DNA from: QHXW01 sp041486185
GTDB lineage: Bacteria; Acidobacteriota; Terriglobia; Bryobacterales; Bryobacteraceae
DNA: 14,941 nucleotides
NCBI GenBank assembly: GCA_041486185.1
Contig: JBGPKX010000122.1
Span: 1 to 14,941 of the forward strand
Direction of reading: 5' to 3'
In this document: piece after piece, positions 1-7,013 of the stretch
Layout: every line of letters starts with the position of its first letter
How positions within the stretch are numbered: position 1 is the first letter of the stretch
The notes under the pieces: model-generated
The model's input: only the letters and a program-made list of their open reading frames with translations
Databases searched by the model: none
Told to the model about the DNA's origin: nothing
Made by a program: the position numbers and the translations under genes

Positions 1-828
1 CTCTGTAAGAGCCTTCTCGCCATCCGGGCCAACGCCGCACAGATCCAGCAGGTGGTAATGAACCTGATCACGAATGCCTCTGAAGCGCTCGCAGAAAAAG
101 AAGGAGTAGTTACCGTCACAACAGCGCAGGTACGATTAACCCAGGACGCTTTTGGGAAAATTACGCCGAATCTGGCCGCGGGCGATTACGTCCAGTTGGA
201 GGTCAGCGATACCGGCGCCGGCATGACAGAAGAGACCCAAGTTAGGATCTTCGATCCATTCTTTACGACGAAATTCACCGGCCGTGGCATGGGGCTCGCC
301 GCGGTTCAAGGAATCATCCGCGCTCACGGCGGCGCGATCAACTTGGTGAGCGCGCCTGGCCAGGGCACACGTTTTCAGGTTCTGCTGCCGTGCATCAATC
401 AACCGGCTCGGGACGGCTCTGTCATCGTGGAATCTACTCAGGCAAGTGACACCGGAAGCGTGACGGGAGCCGTCCTCGTGGTGGAGGACGAAGAGACTCT
501 TCGCGTTGCCGTTTCGAGGACGCTCCGGAGGAAGGGCTTTTCCGTCATCGAGGCGAGCGACGGCGTTGCCGCAGTGGATCTGTTTCGGACCAGGAACGCG
601 GATATTGGCGTGGTTTTGCTCGACATGACGCTACCCGGACTGAGTGGCCATGAAGTCTTCGCGAAATTGAGGGCCATTCGGCCCGACGTCAAAGTGGTTC
701 TCACGAGCGCATACAGCCGGGAGATGGCGTCGCCGTCCTTTAACGCCTCGCAGGTCAGGGGATTTATTCGGAAACCGTATCAATCTGGCGATCTTGTGCA
801 GTTGCTTCGGGACGTACTGTCCGCTTAA
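1..828 (+). CDS. Hybrid sensor histidine kinase, C-terminal part (HATPase + receiver), 5'-truncated by window edge
   Basis: The frame is open from base 1, so the gene starts upstream; 275 residues are visible. The HATPase_c ATP-binding domain comes first: an N-box (QQVVMNLITNASEAL), a G1 box (DTGAGM), an F box (FDPFFTTK) and a G2 box (GRGMGLAAVQGIIRAHGG). After a linker of about 30 residues comes a receiver domain: acidic pair in VVEDEE, phospho-acceptor Asp in VLLDMTLPG (codon 622-624), conserved Thr/Ser in VVLTSA and Lys in FIRKPY. The protein would autophosphorylate on an upstream His and pass phosphate to its own receiver. The sensor and DHp domains lie outside the window, so the stimulus is unknown. 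There is no HPt or output domain after the receiver. The next gene is convergent, so no partner is visible. Confidence 0.93.
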   Translation, partial: LCKSLLAIRANAAQIQQVVMNLITNASEALAEKEGVVTVTTAQVRLTQDAFGKITPNLAAGDYVQLEVSDTGAGMTEETQVRIFDPFFTTKFTGRGMGLAAVQGIIRAHGGAINLVSAPGQGTRFQVLLPCINQPARDGSVIVESTQASDTGSVTGAVLVVEDEETLRVAVSRTLRRKGFSVIEASDGVAAVDLFRTRNADIGVVLLDMTLPGLSGHEVFAKLRAIRPDVKVVLTSAYSREMASPSFNASQVRGFIRKPYQSGDLVQLLRDVLSA

Positions 829-940
829 GGGAGCGAACCGGTATTCAGTGCTGGAGGGCCGTAAGCAACGAAGTATGAAAAAGCGCGCTGGGCACGGGGG
901 TTGTATTTCACGTAGCGTCGCTGGCGAGCACGGTCTTGCT
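829..940. other. Intergenic gap between convergent genes
   Basis: This is the 3'-to-3' gap between the histidine kinase and the lipocalin-like gene. I see no convincing terminator hairpin with a T-run and no coding signal. Confidence 0.5.
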
Positions 941-1474
941 TCAATCCGGCTCGCGTTCCCATACCAACCGCACGGTTGAGTCATCGCTCACGGCGGTCAG
1001 GATGAGACGATTTCCGGAAAACTCGTAGGTGCGTTTCAGATCGGTACCCACCCAGCTCGGAATGAGGCACGCTTGCACATGGTGGATCACCGTCCGCGAG
1101 GATTCGTCGATGTCGTATGTGCCGTAGTATGCGATGAAACCGTTGACTGCCTCTCGCAGTTCATCGGGATCGGAAGCCCGAAAACCTGCCGAGGTTTTGT
1201 GGGATGATCCCCGGCGTCCCGGCCGCATCAGTTGCGCAGACATTCGGCCCGCCTTGTCATAAGTGATCCGGCCGATCGGATTCTCTCCGTATGGATACGT
1301 TACGCTTCCACTCTTTGTCTTGAGTTCGCAGCTAATCAATCTCCAAACGCCAATAAAGCGGTCGCGGTTGGGGGTTCCGGCGCTCTGCGGACTGGCTGCA
1401 CCGACCAGCATCGGTTCGAACGTGGTCAGTACCGCGACGATGCCCAGCGGCAGAAAAGTCCATGCTTGCATCAT
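941..1474 (-). CDS. Exported lipocalin-like domain protein
   Basis: A 177-residue protein. The N-terminus (MMQAWTFLPLGIVAVLTTF, ending near VGAAS) looks like a signal peptide, so the product is probably periplasmic or secreted. The rest matches the bacterial lipocalin-like family (Lipocalin_5 type): the opening GVWRLISCELKTKSG, then SVTYPYGENPIGRITYD, AGRMSAQLMRPGR, an AYYGTYDID strand, HHVQACLIPSWVGT and LKRTYEFSGNRLIL. The family is usually about 130-150 residues and binds or processes unknown small ligands. A strong ribosome-binding site (AAGGAGAACGGAA) precedes an ATGATG start. It lies 38 bp downstream of the FAD oxidoreductase on the same strand, so co-transcription is likely. Function beyond the fold is unknown. 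Confidence 0.85.
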   Translation of the reverse strand: MMQAWTFLPLGIVAVLTTFEPMLVGAASPQSAGTPNRDRFIGVWRLISCELKTKSGSVTYPYGENPIGRITYDKAGRMSAQLMRPGRRGSSHKTSAGFRASDPDELREAVNGFIAYYGTYDIDESSRTVIHHVQACLIPSWVGTDLKRTYEFSGNRLILTAVSDDSTVRLVWEREPD

Positions 1475-1512
1475 TTCCGTTCTCCTTCTTCTGCACTACC
1501 CCGGCGAAATCG

Positions 1513-2904
1513 TCATACACCGGACACGGACGACGTCGCCTTTTCTGATAAGAGCTCGGCGAAGAAAGGATTTAACATGCGGCCGCTCGGGTCCATGGTT
1601 CTCACCCATTTACAGAAGTCGATCCAGCGCTGGCCGTAAGCGGCTTCGACGTGTTTACGCTCGACGAAGGGGCTCTGGTTCAGCAACGGGATGCCGTTGC
1701 GCTGATACGAGAATTCGTTGAACTGCTGGAGAAAGTTGTGCCAGGCGTCGACGTCGGTAACGGCATGGATGGGGTCGATCGAGAAGACTTCCTGATCGTA
1801 CGTGTAGGACAGGATTGAGTTGGTGTCCCGCCGAATATGATAGGCGCCGAGTGGCATATTGCAGCGGAAGCCGGTGGCTTTGAAATGCTGGTCGGCGAAG
1901 TCGAGGTATGCGCGCAGCGTGCTGAGCCATTGGGCGCGGGGAAAGGCCCAGAAGGTGAAAGCATACTTGGCTGAGGCAGGGGTGCTGCGATAGTCGACCG
2001 TCTTATCGGGTGCGAGCAGGCTTATGCCGCCGAACAAATGGAGGGTCCCGTAAAGGAAGTTTGTGACGTCGAACAACCCTTGCTGAGCGGCGTTGCGAAG
2101 ATTACTGTCCGAAATAAATTGATCGATTATATGGCCTGCATGGGCCTCGCCAAAATTCCATAGCCTGCGACGGACGGCGGCCTGGAGCGAAGCCAGGATG
2201 CCGGGGTCGGCGATGCGCTGCCGGCGTTGAAAGATGGAGGTTCTGCCGACCGTCCAGCAGATCAAGCCCTCGGAGTTGTCGAGAAGATCGTCCACTTCCT
2301 CCTGAGTGAGATCGTCTACCGGACGCGGCTCGTAGGTGAATTGAAGCGCCTCAATTGGCTTGATGCGGAAGGTGACCTCGTAGACGACGCCGCAGAGGCC
2401 ATAGCTCGACCGAACCATACGCAACAGCGCAAGGTCGCTAGTCTCAGAGGCTTCGGCGAGGTCGCCGCCCGGCGTGACCCACTTGATCCCTATGACATAA
2501 GAACTGACCTGGCCGAATTCTATCCCGTCGAGAGCGTCTTTGCTGTGGCAGCAGGCGGCTGAGCCGAGAGTCATGTTTCCGATCTCTATGTTCAGCATGA
2601 ACTGCAGATCGTGATCCCGGAGAGCTTTAGAAGCGTCGATGATCTGCAGGCCAGCTTGGGCAGTGAAGGTCTTATTCGCCTCATCGATGTTGATGATCCG
2701 AGTCATGCGGGACATGTTGAGGATCGTGCCGTCCGAAGACGCGCAGGGGGTCAGGGAGTGGTAGCTCCCCATGGCCCGAACCGGGCTTGGAAAGCGTGCG
2801 GGGTCGCGCAGGACGGCCTGGATCTCTCCGACCGTTTCGGGATAAACGATTTGTTGGGGAGAGGTCGTAATGCTGCCGTCATAGTTCACGATCACGTTCG
2901 GCAT
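1513..2904 (-). CDS. FAD-binding oxidoreductase of the VAO / aldonolactone oxidase type
   Basis: A 463-residue protein. The N-terminal half is an FAD_binding_4 (PCMH-type) domain: YPETVGEIQAVL, then MGSYHSLTPCA (residues 45-55), where His49 sits where gulonolactone/sugar-lactone oxidases carry the His covalently linked to FAD. IGNMTLGSAACCHSKDA and SSYGLCGVVYEVTFRIKP continue the FAD shell. The C-terminal half resembles the ALO substrate domain and ends in the usual GRMLNPFFAELL. Such enzymes oxidise an alcohol or lactone carbon using O2 or another acceptor; the substrate cannot be read from sequence. No signal peptide is evident. The start is supported by AAGGAG seven bases before the ATG. 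It leads a two-gene unit with the lipocalin-like gene. Confidence 0.88.
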   Translation of the reverse strand: MPNVIVNYDGSITTSPQQIVYPETVGEIQAVLRDPARFPSPVRAMGSYHSLTPCASSDGTILNMSRMTRIINIDEANKTFTAQAGLQIIDASKALRDHDLQFMLNIEIGNMTLGSAACCHSKDALDGIEFGQVSSYVIGIKWVTPGGDLAEASETSDLALLRMVRSSYGLCGVVYEVTFRIKPIEALQFTYEPRPVDDLTQEEVDDLLDNSEGLICWTVGRTSIFQRRQRIADPGILASLQAAVRRRLWNFGEAHAGHIIDQFISDSNLRNAAQQGLFDVTNFLYGTLHLFGGISLLAPDKTVDYRSTPASAKYAFTFWAFPRAQWLSTLRAYLDFADQHFKATGFRCNMPLGAYHIRRDTNSILSYTYDQEVFSIDPIHAVTDVDAWHNFLQQFNEFSYQRNGIPLLNQSPFVERKHVEAAYGQRWIDFCKWVRTMDPSGRMLNPFFAELLSEKATSSVSGV

Positions 2905-3300
2905 GTGGGACTCCTTCGCGCAGCCTTACTTGAGCCTACAGCAGACAGAGACGGAGCGGGAACGAGCGGCTTGTTCGAGCGGAACGAACGCGCAGGTTAT
3001 TCGGGCTTCAGTCTGAATCTCGCGTTTCGGCCATGTAATTGGGCGTATTGTACACCCGGTTCCAATGATCAGGCTTCAAAGCCATTCAAGATGCCAGAAA
3101 GGAAATCGCGGTAGCCTGTTTGATGGATCTCTGCGGAGTAGGAGTTTGCGACGATCACGCATCGAAAAAGCGCGTATTCATGGGCGAACTCCAACTCCCG
3201 GATCGCCGGTCACTCTTCTACAAGCAAGCCGTATCCGGAGATGCTGTGATCTCTGCAGCGAAGCGGCGCTCGAAGACTGCTCCGGCCAGGAGAGAAGGCG
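2905..3300. other. 396-bp divergent intergenic region
   Basis: This separates the FAD oxidoreductase (-) from the SnoaL-like gene (+) and should hold both promoters. A TACAAT hexamer on the minus strand (3047-3052) is a possible -10 for the oxidoreductase, but no good -35 sits at 16-18 bp. Short open frames here have no ribosome-binding site and no recognisable protein. No repeat or RNA gene is evident. Confidence 0.4.
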
Positions 3301-3714
3301 ATGAAAATCGAACCAGCTCAGTTGCGTGATCTTGCAAAGCGTTATACGGCGGCGTGGTGCAGTCAAGACCCCGCGAGCGTGGCCGCGTGCTACTCACCGA
3401 ATGGCTCGCTCAGCGTCAACGGCGCTCCGGCGGTGGGGCGGAGTGCCATCACCGAGGTTGCTCAAGGGTTCATGACCGATTTTCCGGATCTGGTGGTGAT
3501 GATGGACGACGTTCTGGTTCAGGGCGACCGCGCCGCTTACCATTGGACACTCGCCGGTGCCAACACTGGGCCAGGCGGCACCGGGCAGCGGGTTCGCATC
3601 AGCGGGTTCGAGGTATGGGAAATCGGTGTTGACGGGCTGATCACCCAATCGCAGGGCCACTTTGACCAGGCTGCTTACCAGCGTCAGCTAAAGCACGGTC
3701 TCGAGGAATCATAG
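3301..3714 (+). CDS. SnoaL-like / NTF2-fold ester cyclase-type protein
   Basis: A 137-residue single-domain protein. The opening helix (LRDLAKRYTAAWCSQDPASVAACY) followed by SPNGSLSVNGAPAVGRSAI, FMTDFPDLVVMMDDVL, and the strand pair around AAYHWTLAGANTG and ISGFEVWEIG is typical of the SnoaL-like polyketide-cyclase/NTF2 fold. FDQAAYQRQL is the usual end of this group. These proteins have a cone-shaped pocket and act as cyclases, isomerases or hydrolases, or simply bind a ligand; annotation rarely goes further. A good ribosome-binding site (GGAGAGAAGG, six bases upstream) fixes the ATG at 3301. It stands alone between a divergent oxidoreductase and a tRNA on the opposite strand. Confidence 0.82.
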   Translation: MKIEPAQLRDLAKRYTAAWCSQDPASVAACYSPNGSLSVNGAPAVGRSAITEVAQGFMTDFPDLVVMMDDVLVQGDRAAYHWTLAGANTGPGGTGQRVRISGFEVWEIGVDGLITQSQGHFDQAAYQRQLKHGLEES

Positions 3715-3820
3715 CCGTAATCTTGTCCCACGACTGCTGGTAGCCGAGAATCGAAGACTGGCCGTTGCTGTCCGTCGGGCTGAGATCGGACTACCACAGT
3801 CAAGAATGTGTGGAATCGTT

Positions 3821-3896
3821 TGGTGGACGGCGGGGGGCTCGAACCCCCGACCCCGGCATTGCGAACGCCGTGCTCTCCCAACTGAGCTAGCCGCCC
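3821..3896 (-). tRNA. tRNA-Ala (anticodon CGC), CCA encoded
   Basis: Read on the minus strand, the 76-nt sequence folds fully. The acceptor stem is GGGCGGC/GCCGTCC with a G3:U70 wobble, the identity mark of alanine tRNAs. The D arm is GCTC-AGTTGGGA-GAGC. The anticodon stem is CGGCG/TGCCG with loop TTCGCAA, giving anticodon CGC (reads GCG). The variable loop is five bases, and the T arm is GGGGG-TTCGAGC-CCCCC. A73 and a genomically encoded CCA complete the 3' end. CGC is a secondary alanine anticodon, found mainly in GC-rich genomes. Confidence 0.97.
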
Positions 3897-3916
3897 ACTA
3901 TTTCGGCTTTTTTCCT

Positions 3917-3922
3917 ATGATA
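3917..3922 (-). promoter_or_regulatory. Possible -10 element for tRNA-Ala
   Basis: TATCAT on the minus strand lies 20 bases upstream of the mature tRNA 5' end, a plausible distance for a short leader. No good -35 is seen 16-18 bp further up. The tRNA could instead be read from the upstream 79-codon gene. Confidence 0.25.
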
Positions 3923-3945
3923 TCACTGCGGCGCGGAACTGCGCC

Positions 3946-4185
3946 TCAGGCTTTGCTTTGCTCGAGTGCCGGTTCCTGCTTGCGGCGCGCATCCCAGTAA
4001 CGCCTCATGCGCTCCGAGACCTCCTGGCGCGCTTCAAGGTCCATGGATTTCCGCCCGCGTTTCCTCTCAATGGTGGCGGCGCCTTGCGCAGCCGCATTTC
4101 GCTGCATCTCTTCGAGCGAAGCAATCACGTGGTCCAGCCGCTTCTTCTCTTCATGAAGCTCGCGAATGGCCTTGTTGATATTCAT
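3946..4185 (-). CDS. Small basic coiled-coil protein with RGRK motif
   Basis: A 79-residue conserved-hypothetical-type protein. Residues 1-31 form a charged amphipathic helix, probably a coiled coil (INKAIRELHEEKKRLDHVI...). Residues 41-69 are strongly basic: RKRGRKSMDLEARQEVSERM, then RRYWDARRK. The RGRK core resembles an AT-hook, and the following helix resembles a small DNA-contacting segment, so nucleic-acid binding is possible; this is inference only. I have the impression of similar short proteins recurring in Acidobacteriota genomes but cannot verify it. It ends 49 bp before the tRNA on the same strand. Confidence 0.65.
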   Translation of the reverse strand: MNINKAIRELHEEKKRLDHVIASLEEMQRNAAAQGAATIERKRGRKSMDLEARQEVSERMRRYWDARRKQEPALEQSKA

Positions 4186-4263
4186 GCCGCTTCTCCCCCA
4201 GGTGAAACGCGCCTTGATGTTACACCAATTCGAGCACCGGTTTCCAGTTAACCGATGTTTACA

Positions 4264-5430
4264 TCAGCGGATCAGAAACGGCCGGTGCCACACGAAATGG
4301 TAGCCGTATCTCGCGACCAGGAAATACACCACAACCGCCAGCGCAAGCAGGATGAGACCAATCCACTTGAGCACCGGACGCCATGGGAACTTCCTATTTT
4401 CGCGATGCAGCACCAAAATGTAGCCGGCGAATATGCCGAGGTAGAACAGCGCGCACATCGGCACCGCGAACAGCATCAGGTTAAAGACATCGGGCGTCGG
4501 CGTCACGATGGCGGCGAGAATCACGATACCCAGGATGGCGTAACGGCTGTGACTGATCAGGAAGCGCGGGCTGGCCAGGTGTAGCAGCGTAAGGAAGAAG
4601 ATCAGCACCGGCATTTCAAAGATCAAGCCGATTCCGAGCATCACGTTGACGAACAAATCGAAATACTCGGTCATCGATACCATAGGTGTGACGTTGTTCA
4701 TCACCGCCAGGCTCAGCAGAAACGTCAAACCGTATCGAAACGCCACGAAATAGCCGAACAACCCGCCGGCAATGAACAGGCCCGCGGAGCAAATGACAAA
4801 CGGGGCGGCCCACCTCCGCTCTTTCTTATAGAGTCCCGGAGCGATGAAACCCCATACCTGGTACAGAATCCATGGGGACGCGATGAAGATGGCCGTAAGG
4901 ATCGGGAGCTTCACCCATACGATGTTGAAAGCCTCCATGGGCGTGATCAGGGTGAGCTTCGGGTCGTGAAGGCCCAAGCTGCGCAAAGCATCCACCGCGG
5001 GCGTGCTGACGATTTTCCAAAGATCGTTGCAGAACGTCAGGCTGATGACGAAGGCTACGGCTACGCCGCCCAGAGTGCGCAAAATACGCGAGCGCAGCTC
5101 CTCCAGGTGCTCCATAAACGACATCCGCAGCATTCCGTCCTCCTGGTCGTCGCCATCGGAATCCGAGGGTGGTGGCGGAGGCGTCGACCCGCCGGACCCT
5201 CCCGCGCTGGCAGTGGCGGGGACAACTGCGGTGGAACTGCTCGAGGATTGTGCGGACGCGCCGATATCCCCGGACGTGTAGGGATCGACGTACGTGTACG
5301 ATTCTCCGGTTACCGGTGCGTTGCCGACTTGGTCTTCGGCCGGCGTACTGCTCTCCGGCTTCGTCTCGTCAGGTAACGCACCTTCCCCCGGGGGAGCTGC
5401 CGCTCCCTTCTGATCTTCGGGTGAGGCCAT
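4264..5430 (-). CDS. tatC: Sec-independent protein translocase subunit TatC, with long N-terminal extension
   Basis: A 388-residue protein; typical TatC is about 250. Residues 1-102 are a low-complexity Pro/Ser/Gly/Asp-rich extension with a Tyr cluster (SYTYVDPY, 44-51) and a PPPPP run. The TatC core begins at M103 with the conserved MSFMEHLEELRSRI. It continues through six membrane segments, including PWILYQVWGFIAPGLYKKERR (185-206), Glu272 in IFEMPVLIF, and IVTPTPDVFN (308-317). A seventh hydrophobic stretch (about 355-373) follows the usual end. TatC recognises twin-arginine signal peptides in the inner membrane. The ATG lies one base after the tatA/B stop, so translation is coupled. An internal start at Met100 or Met103 would give a normal-length protein, but the spacing favours the long form. 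Confidence 0.95.
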   Translation of the reverse strand: MASPEDQKGAAAPPGEGALPDETKPESSTPAEDQVGNAPVTGESYTYVDPYTSGDIGASAQSSSSSTAVVPATASAGGSGGSTPPPPPSDSDGDDQEDGMLRMSFMEHLEELRSRILRTLGGVAVAFVISLTFCNDLWKIVSTPAVDALRSLGLHDPKLTLITPMEAFNIVWVKLPILTAIFIASPWILYQVWGFIAPGLYKKERRWAAPFVICSAGLFIAGGLFGYFVAFRYGLTFLLSLAVMNNVTPMVSMTEYFDLFVNVMLGIGLIFEMPVLIFFLTLLHLASPRFLISHSRYAILGIVILAAIVTPTPDVFNLMLFAVPMCALFYLGIFAGYILVLHRENRKFPWRPVLKWIGLILLALAVVVYFLVARYGYHFVWHRPFLIR

Positions 5431-5431
5431 T

Positions 5432-5941
5432 CTAACTCTTCAAGGCTTGTGGCTCAGTCGTCGGTAATTCACTGCCCTGGTGAGAGGACGCTCCGTTTTC
5501 GGAGGCGCCCGGCTCGGCGGCTCTCGCGGCGGAACTTTCGGTTCCGGTAGCGGCGATTGTGCCGCTGGCGATAGCCCCTTCCGGGACGGCTCCCGACGTT
5601 AATTCAGCGCCCTGAGGTGCGGATGCGCTTGCGGTGATTACAGCAGTGTTCGCGGTGGAATCGTGCGGCTCGGGACTATGAGCTCCTGAGTCGTAGGAAG
5701 AGTAATCGTAGTTGTAGCTGTCGTGATAGTAGCTGCTGGTCACTTCCTTGATCGATTCATTTTCCCGCTCGAGGCTTCTCATCTCGCGCTCAAACGTGGC
5801 TTTCAGATCGTTTTGTGCGCGACGGAATTCAGCCATAGCTTTGGCCAGGGTCCTACCCAGTTCGGGAAGTTTCTTCGGCCCGAAAAGGAGAAGAGCCAGG
5901 ACAAAGATGACGGCCATCTCCTGCCAACCTACGGGACCCAT
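5432..5941 (-). CDS. tatA/B: Twin-arginine translocase TatA/TatB-family subunit
   Basis: A 169-residue protein with the standard TatA/B plan. There is one short N-terminal membrane helix (residues 4-20), the hinge FGPKKLPELGR, an amphipathic helix to about residue 50, then a charged helix. Glu8 in the membrane segment is TatB-like, while the FGPKKLPELG hinge is TatA-like, so I leave the subtype open. The tail from residue 68 is unusual: a Tyr/Ser/Asp cluster with Tyr at 71, 72, 76, 78, 80 and 83, followed by an Ala/Glu/Ser/Thr-rich disordered region. GGAGGAAA upstream supports the start. It is the first gene of the tat pair. Confidence 0.92.
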   Translation of the reverse strand: MGPVGWQEMAVIFVLALLLFGPKKLPELGRTLAKAMAEFRRAQNDLKATFEREMRSLERENESIKEVTSSYYHDSYNYDYSSYDSGAHSPEPHDSTANTAVITASASAPQGAELTSGAVPEGAIASGTIAATGTESSAARAAEPGASENGASSHQGSELPTTEPQALKS

Positions 5942-6254
5942 CTTGCTGCTTTCCTCCAGTTTTGGAAATCTTACTAGATCATAGCATTCGCGCCGGAAGG
6001 ATAAAACGCGGCTCGCAGGCCGGCGGCTAGTGTGTTGTTTCGCAAGGTCCTTTACATTTCGCGACGGTTGCCCTTGTAGCGCAGGCTCGCGCGCAGTTTG
6101 CCGGAACCTGCGGCTTTTCTGGTCCGACCGAGCTAACAGCCGCAGGTCTCCCCAAGAAGCGGGTAGGCCTGCGCTACAAGTGCCTGTAGTGTGAAGCTAC
6201 TTTTGAAACACGACACTAACGTCGCCAGAGGCCCGGAGTTGGGTGTTCGAAGCG
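5942..6254. other. 313-bp intergenic region with palindromic repeat
   Basis: This is the region between the 3' end of hpt and the 5' end of tatA/B, both on the minus strand. It holds the two-tier palindrome at 6073-6180 and a second small inverted pair, TAGTGT (6187-6192) and ACACTA (6213-6218). No coding sequence is supported. The tat promoter should lie near 5950-6070, but I do not see a convincing one. Confidence 0.5.
6073..6180. repeat. Two-tier palindromic repeat, copy 1
   Basis: The outer arms are a perfect 14-bp inverted repeat, CTTGTAGCGCAGGC (6073-6086) and GCCTGCGCTACAAG (6167-6180). An inner perfect 10-bp pair, ACCTGCGGCT (6106-6115) and AGCCGCAGGT (6138-6147), is nested within. 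The transcript would fold as a long cruciform-like hairpin. A related copy lies at 9035-9143. Dispersed intergenic palindromes like this are usually REP-like or MITE-like elements. Confidence 0.85.
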
Positions 6255-6791
6255 TTACGCCACCCTGGGCCCTTCCAGCACGCACACTTCTTTCAGGTTG
6301 CGGTATTGCTCCGCGTAATCCAGGCCATAACCCACTACAAATTCGTCGGGAATCTGAAACCCCACGTAGGTGACTTTCACCGGGCGCAAACGGCGATCCG
6401 GCTTGTCCAGCAGAGCGGCGATGCGAATCGATCGCGGCTTGCGCTGCTGTAAGACATTGATGAGGTAGGTGAGCGTCACTCCGGTGTCCACGATGTCCTC
6501 GACCAGCAGAAGATCGGCGCCTTCCACGGCCAGATCGAGGTCCTTGGTCAACTTGACGGCGCCGGAACTGGTCTGCCCGCGGCCATAGCTCGATATGCCC
6601 ATGAAGTCGATGACCACGTCGCGCTCGATCGCGCGCGCCAGATCGGCCAGGAAGAAGCATGCGCCTTTCAATATGCAGATCAGATGCAGGCTGCCGTCGG
6701 GATAGTCAGTGTTTATCTGCGCGCCCATTTCGGCAATTCGTTTCTGGATCTGCGGCGCGGAAAACAGCGTGCGAAGCGAAGAACCCAGCAT
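6255..6791 (-). CDS. hpt: Hypoxanthine phosphoribosyltransferase
   Basis: A 178-residue purine-salvage enzyme that makes IMP (and usually GMP) from hypoxanthine or guanine plus PRPP in the cytoplasm. Landmarks in order: LFSAPQIQKRIAEMGAQI at the start, the PPi loop ILKGACFF (40-47), DFMGISSYG (62-70) in the flexible loop, the PRPP-binding motif LLLVEDIVDTGVTL (94-107), LLDKPDRR (128-134) with the base-contacting Lys nearby, and FVVGYGLDYAEQYRNL (151-166) near the C-terminus. Length is normal. No Shine-Dalgarno sequence precedes the ATG; a -10-like hexamer is unusually close, so the message may be leaderless. It is divergent from the csm operon and in all likelihood unrelated to it. Confidence 0.96.
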   Translation of the reverse strand: MLGSSLRTLFSAPQIQKRIAEMGAQINTDYPDGSLHLICILKGACFFLADLARAIERDVVIDFMGISSYGRGQTSSGAVKLTKDLDLAVEGADLLLVEDIVDTGVTLTYLINVLQQRKPRSIRIAALLDKPDRRLRPVKVTYVGFQIPDEFVVGYGLDYAEQYRNLKEVCVLEGPRVA

Positions 6792-7013
6792 GGAGATATT
6801 CTATGCTCGGCCGGCCGGCGTGGTGACGGCGCTTTCCACGCGCAGAGGCAGAGACGCCGAGAGCATCATGGTTCCGCGCGGCTCCGGGCCACGTATCGGC
6901 ACGTGCGCCTCGGCGTCGTCGCGCTTACGTACGGATCACCGGCTCGGCCGCGTTCTGCTGTCCGCAATTCGCTGTGGTAAACTAAGCGCTTTCCGCGACT
7001 TCCAGAAAACAGC
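6792..7013. promoter_or_regulatory. Divergent hpt / csm intergenic region
   Basis: These 222 bp must serve hpt (-) and probably the csm operon (+). For hpt a TAGAAT hexamer is seen at 6798-6803. For cas10 the best -10-like string is TAAACT (6977-6982), without a matching -35. No palindromic operator is evident. No HD-domain coding sequence is hidden here that would extend Cas10. Confidence 0.4.
6798..6803 (-). promoter_or_regulatory. Possible -10 element giving a leaderless hpt mRNA
   Basis: TAGAAT on the minus strand ends six bases before the hpt ATG, so transcription would begin at or next to the start codon. This agrees with the missing ribosome-binding site. The -35 region (TCACCA at 17 bp) is weak. 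Confidence 0.3.

Noticed and set aside
3120..3329. Short plus-strand frame of 69 codons overlapping the SnoaL-like start
   Set aside because: No ribosome-binding site, no recognisable sequence, and it overlaps the well-supported ATG at 3301.
3889..3913. Plus-strand terminator: AGCCG/CGGCT stem followed by six T
   Set aside because: The stem is only 5 bp with a 10-base loop, and its left arm is the 5' end of the tRNA gene, which explains the sequence; a role in ending SnoaL-like gene transcription cannot be excluded.
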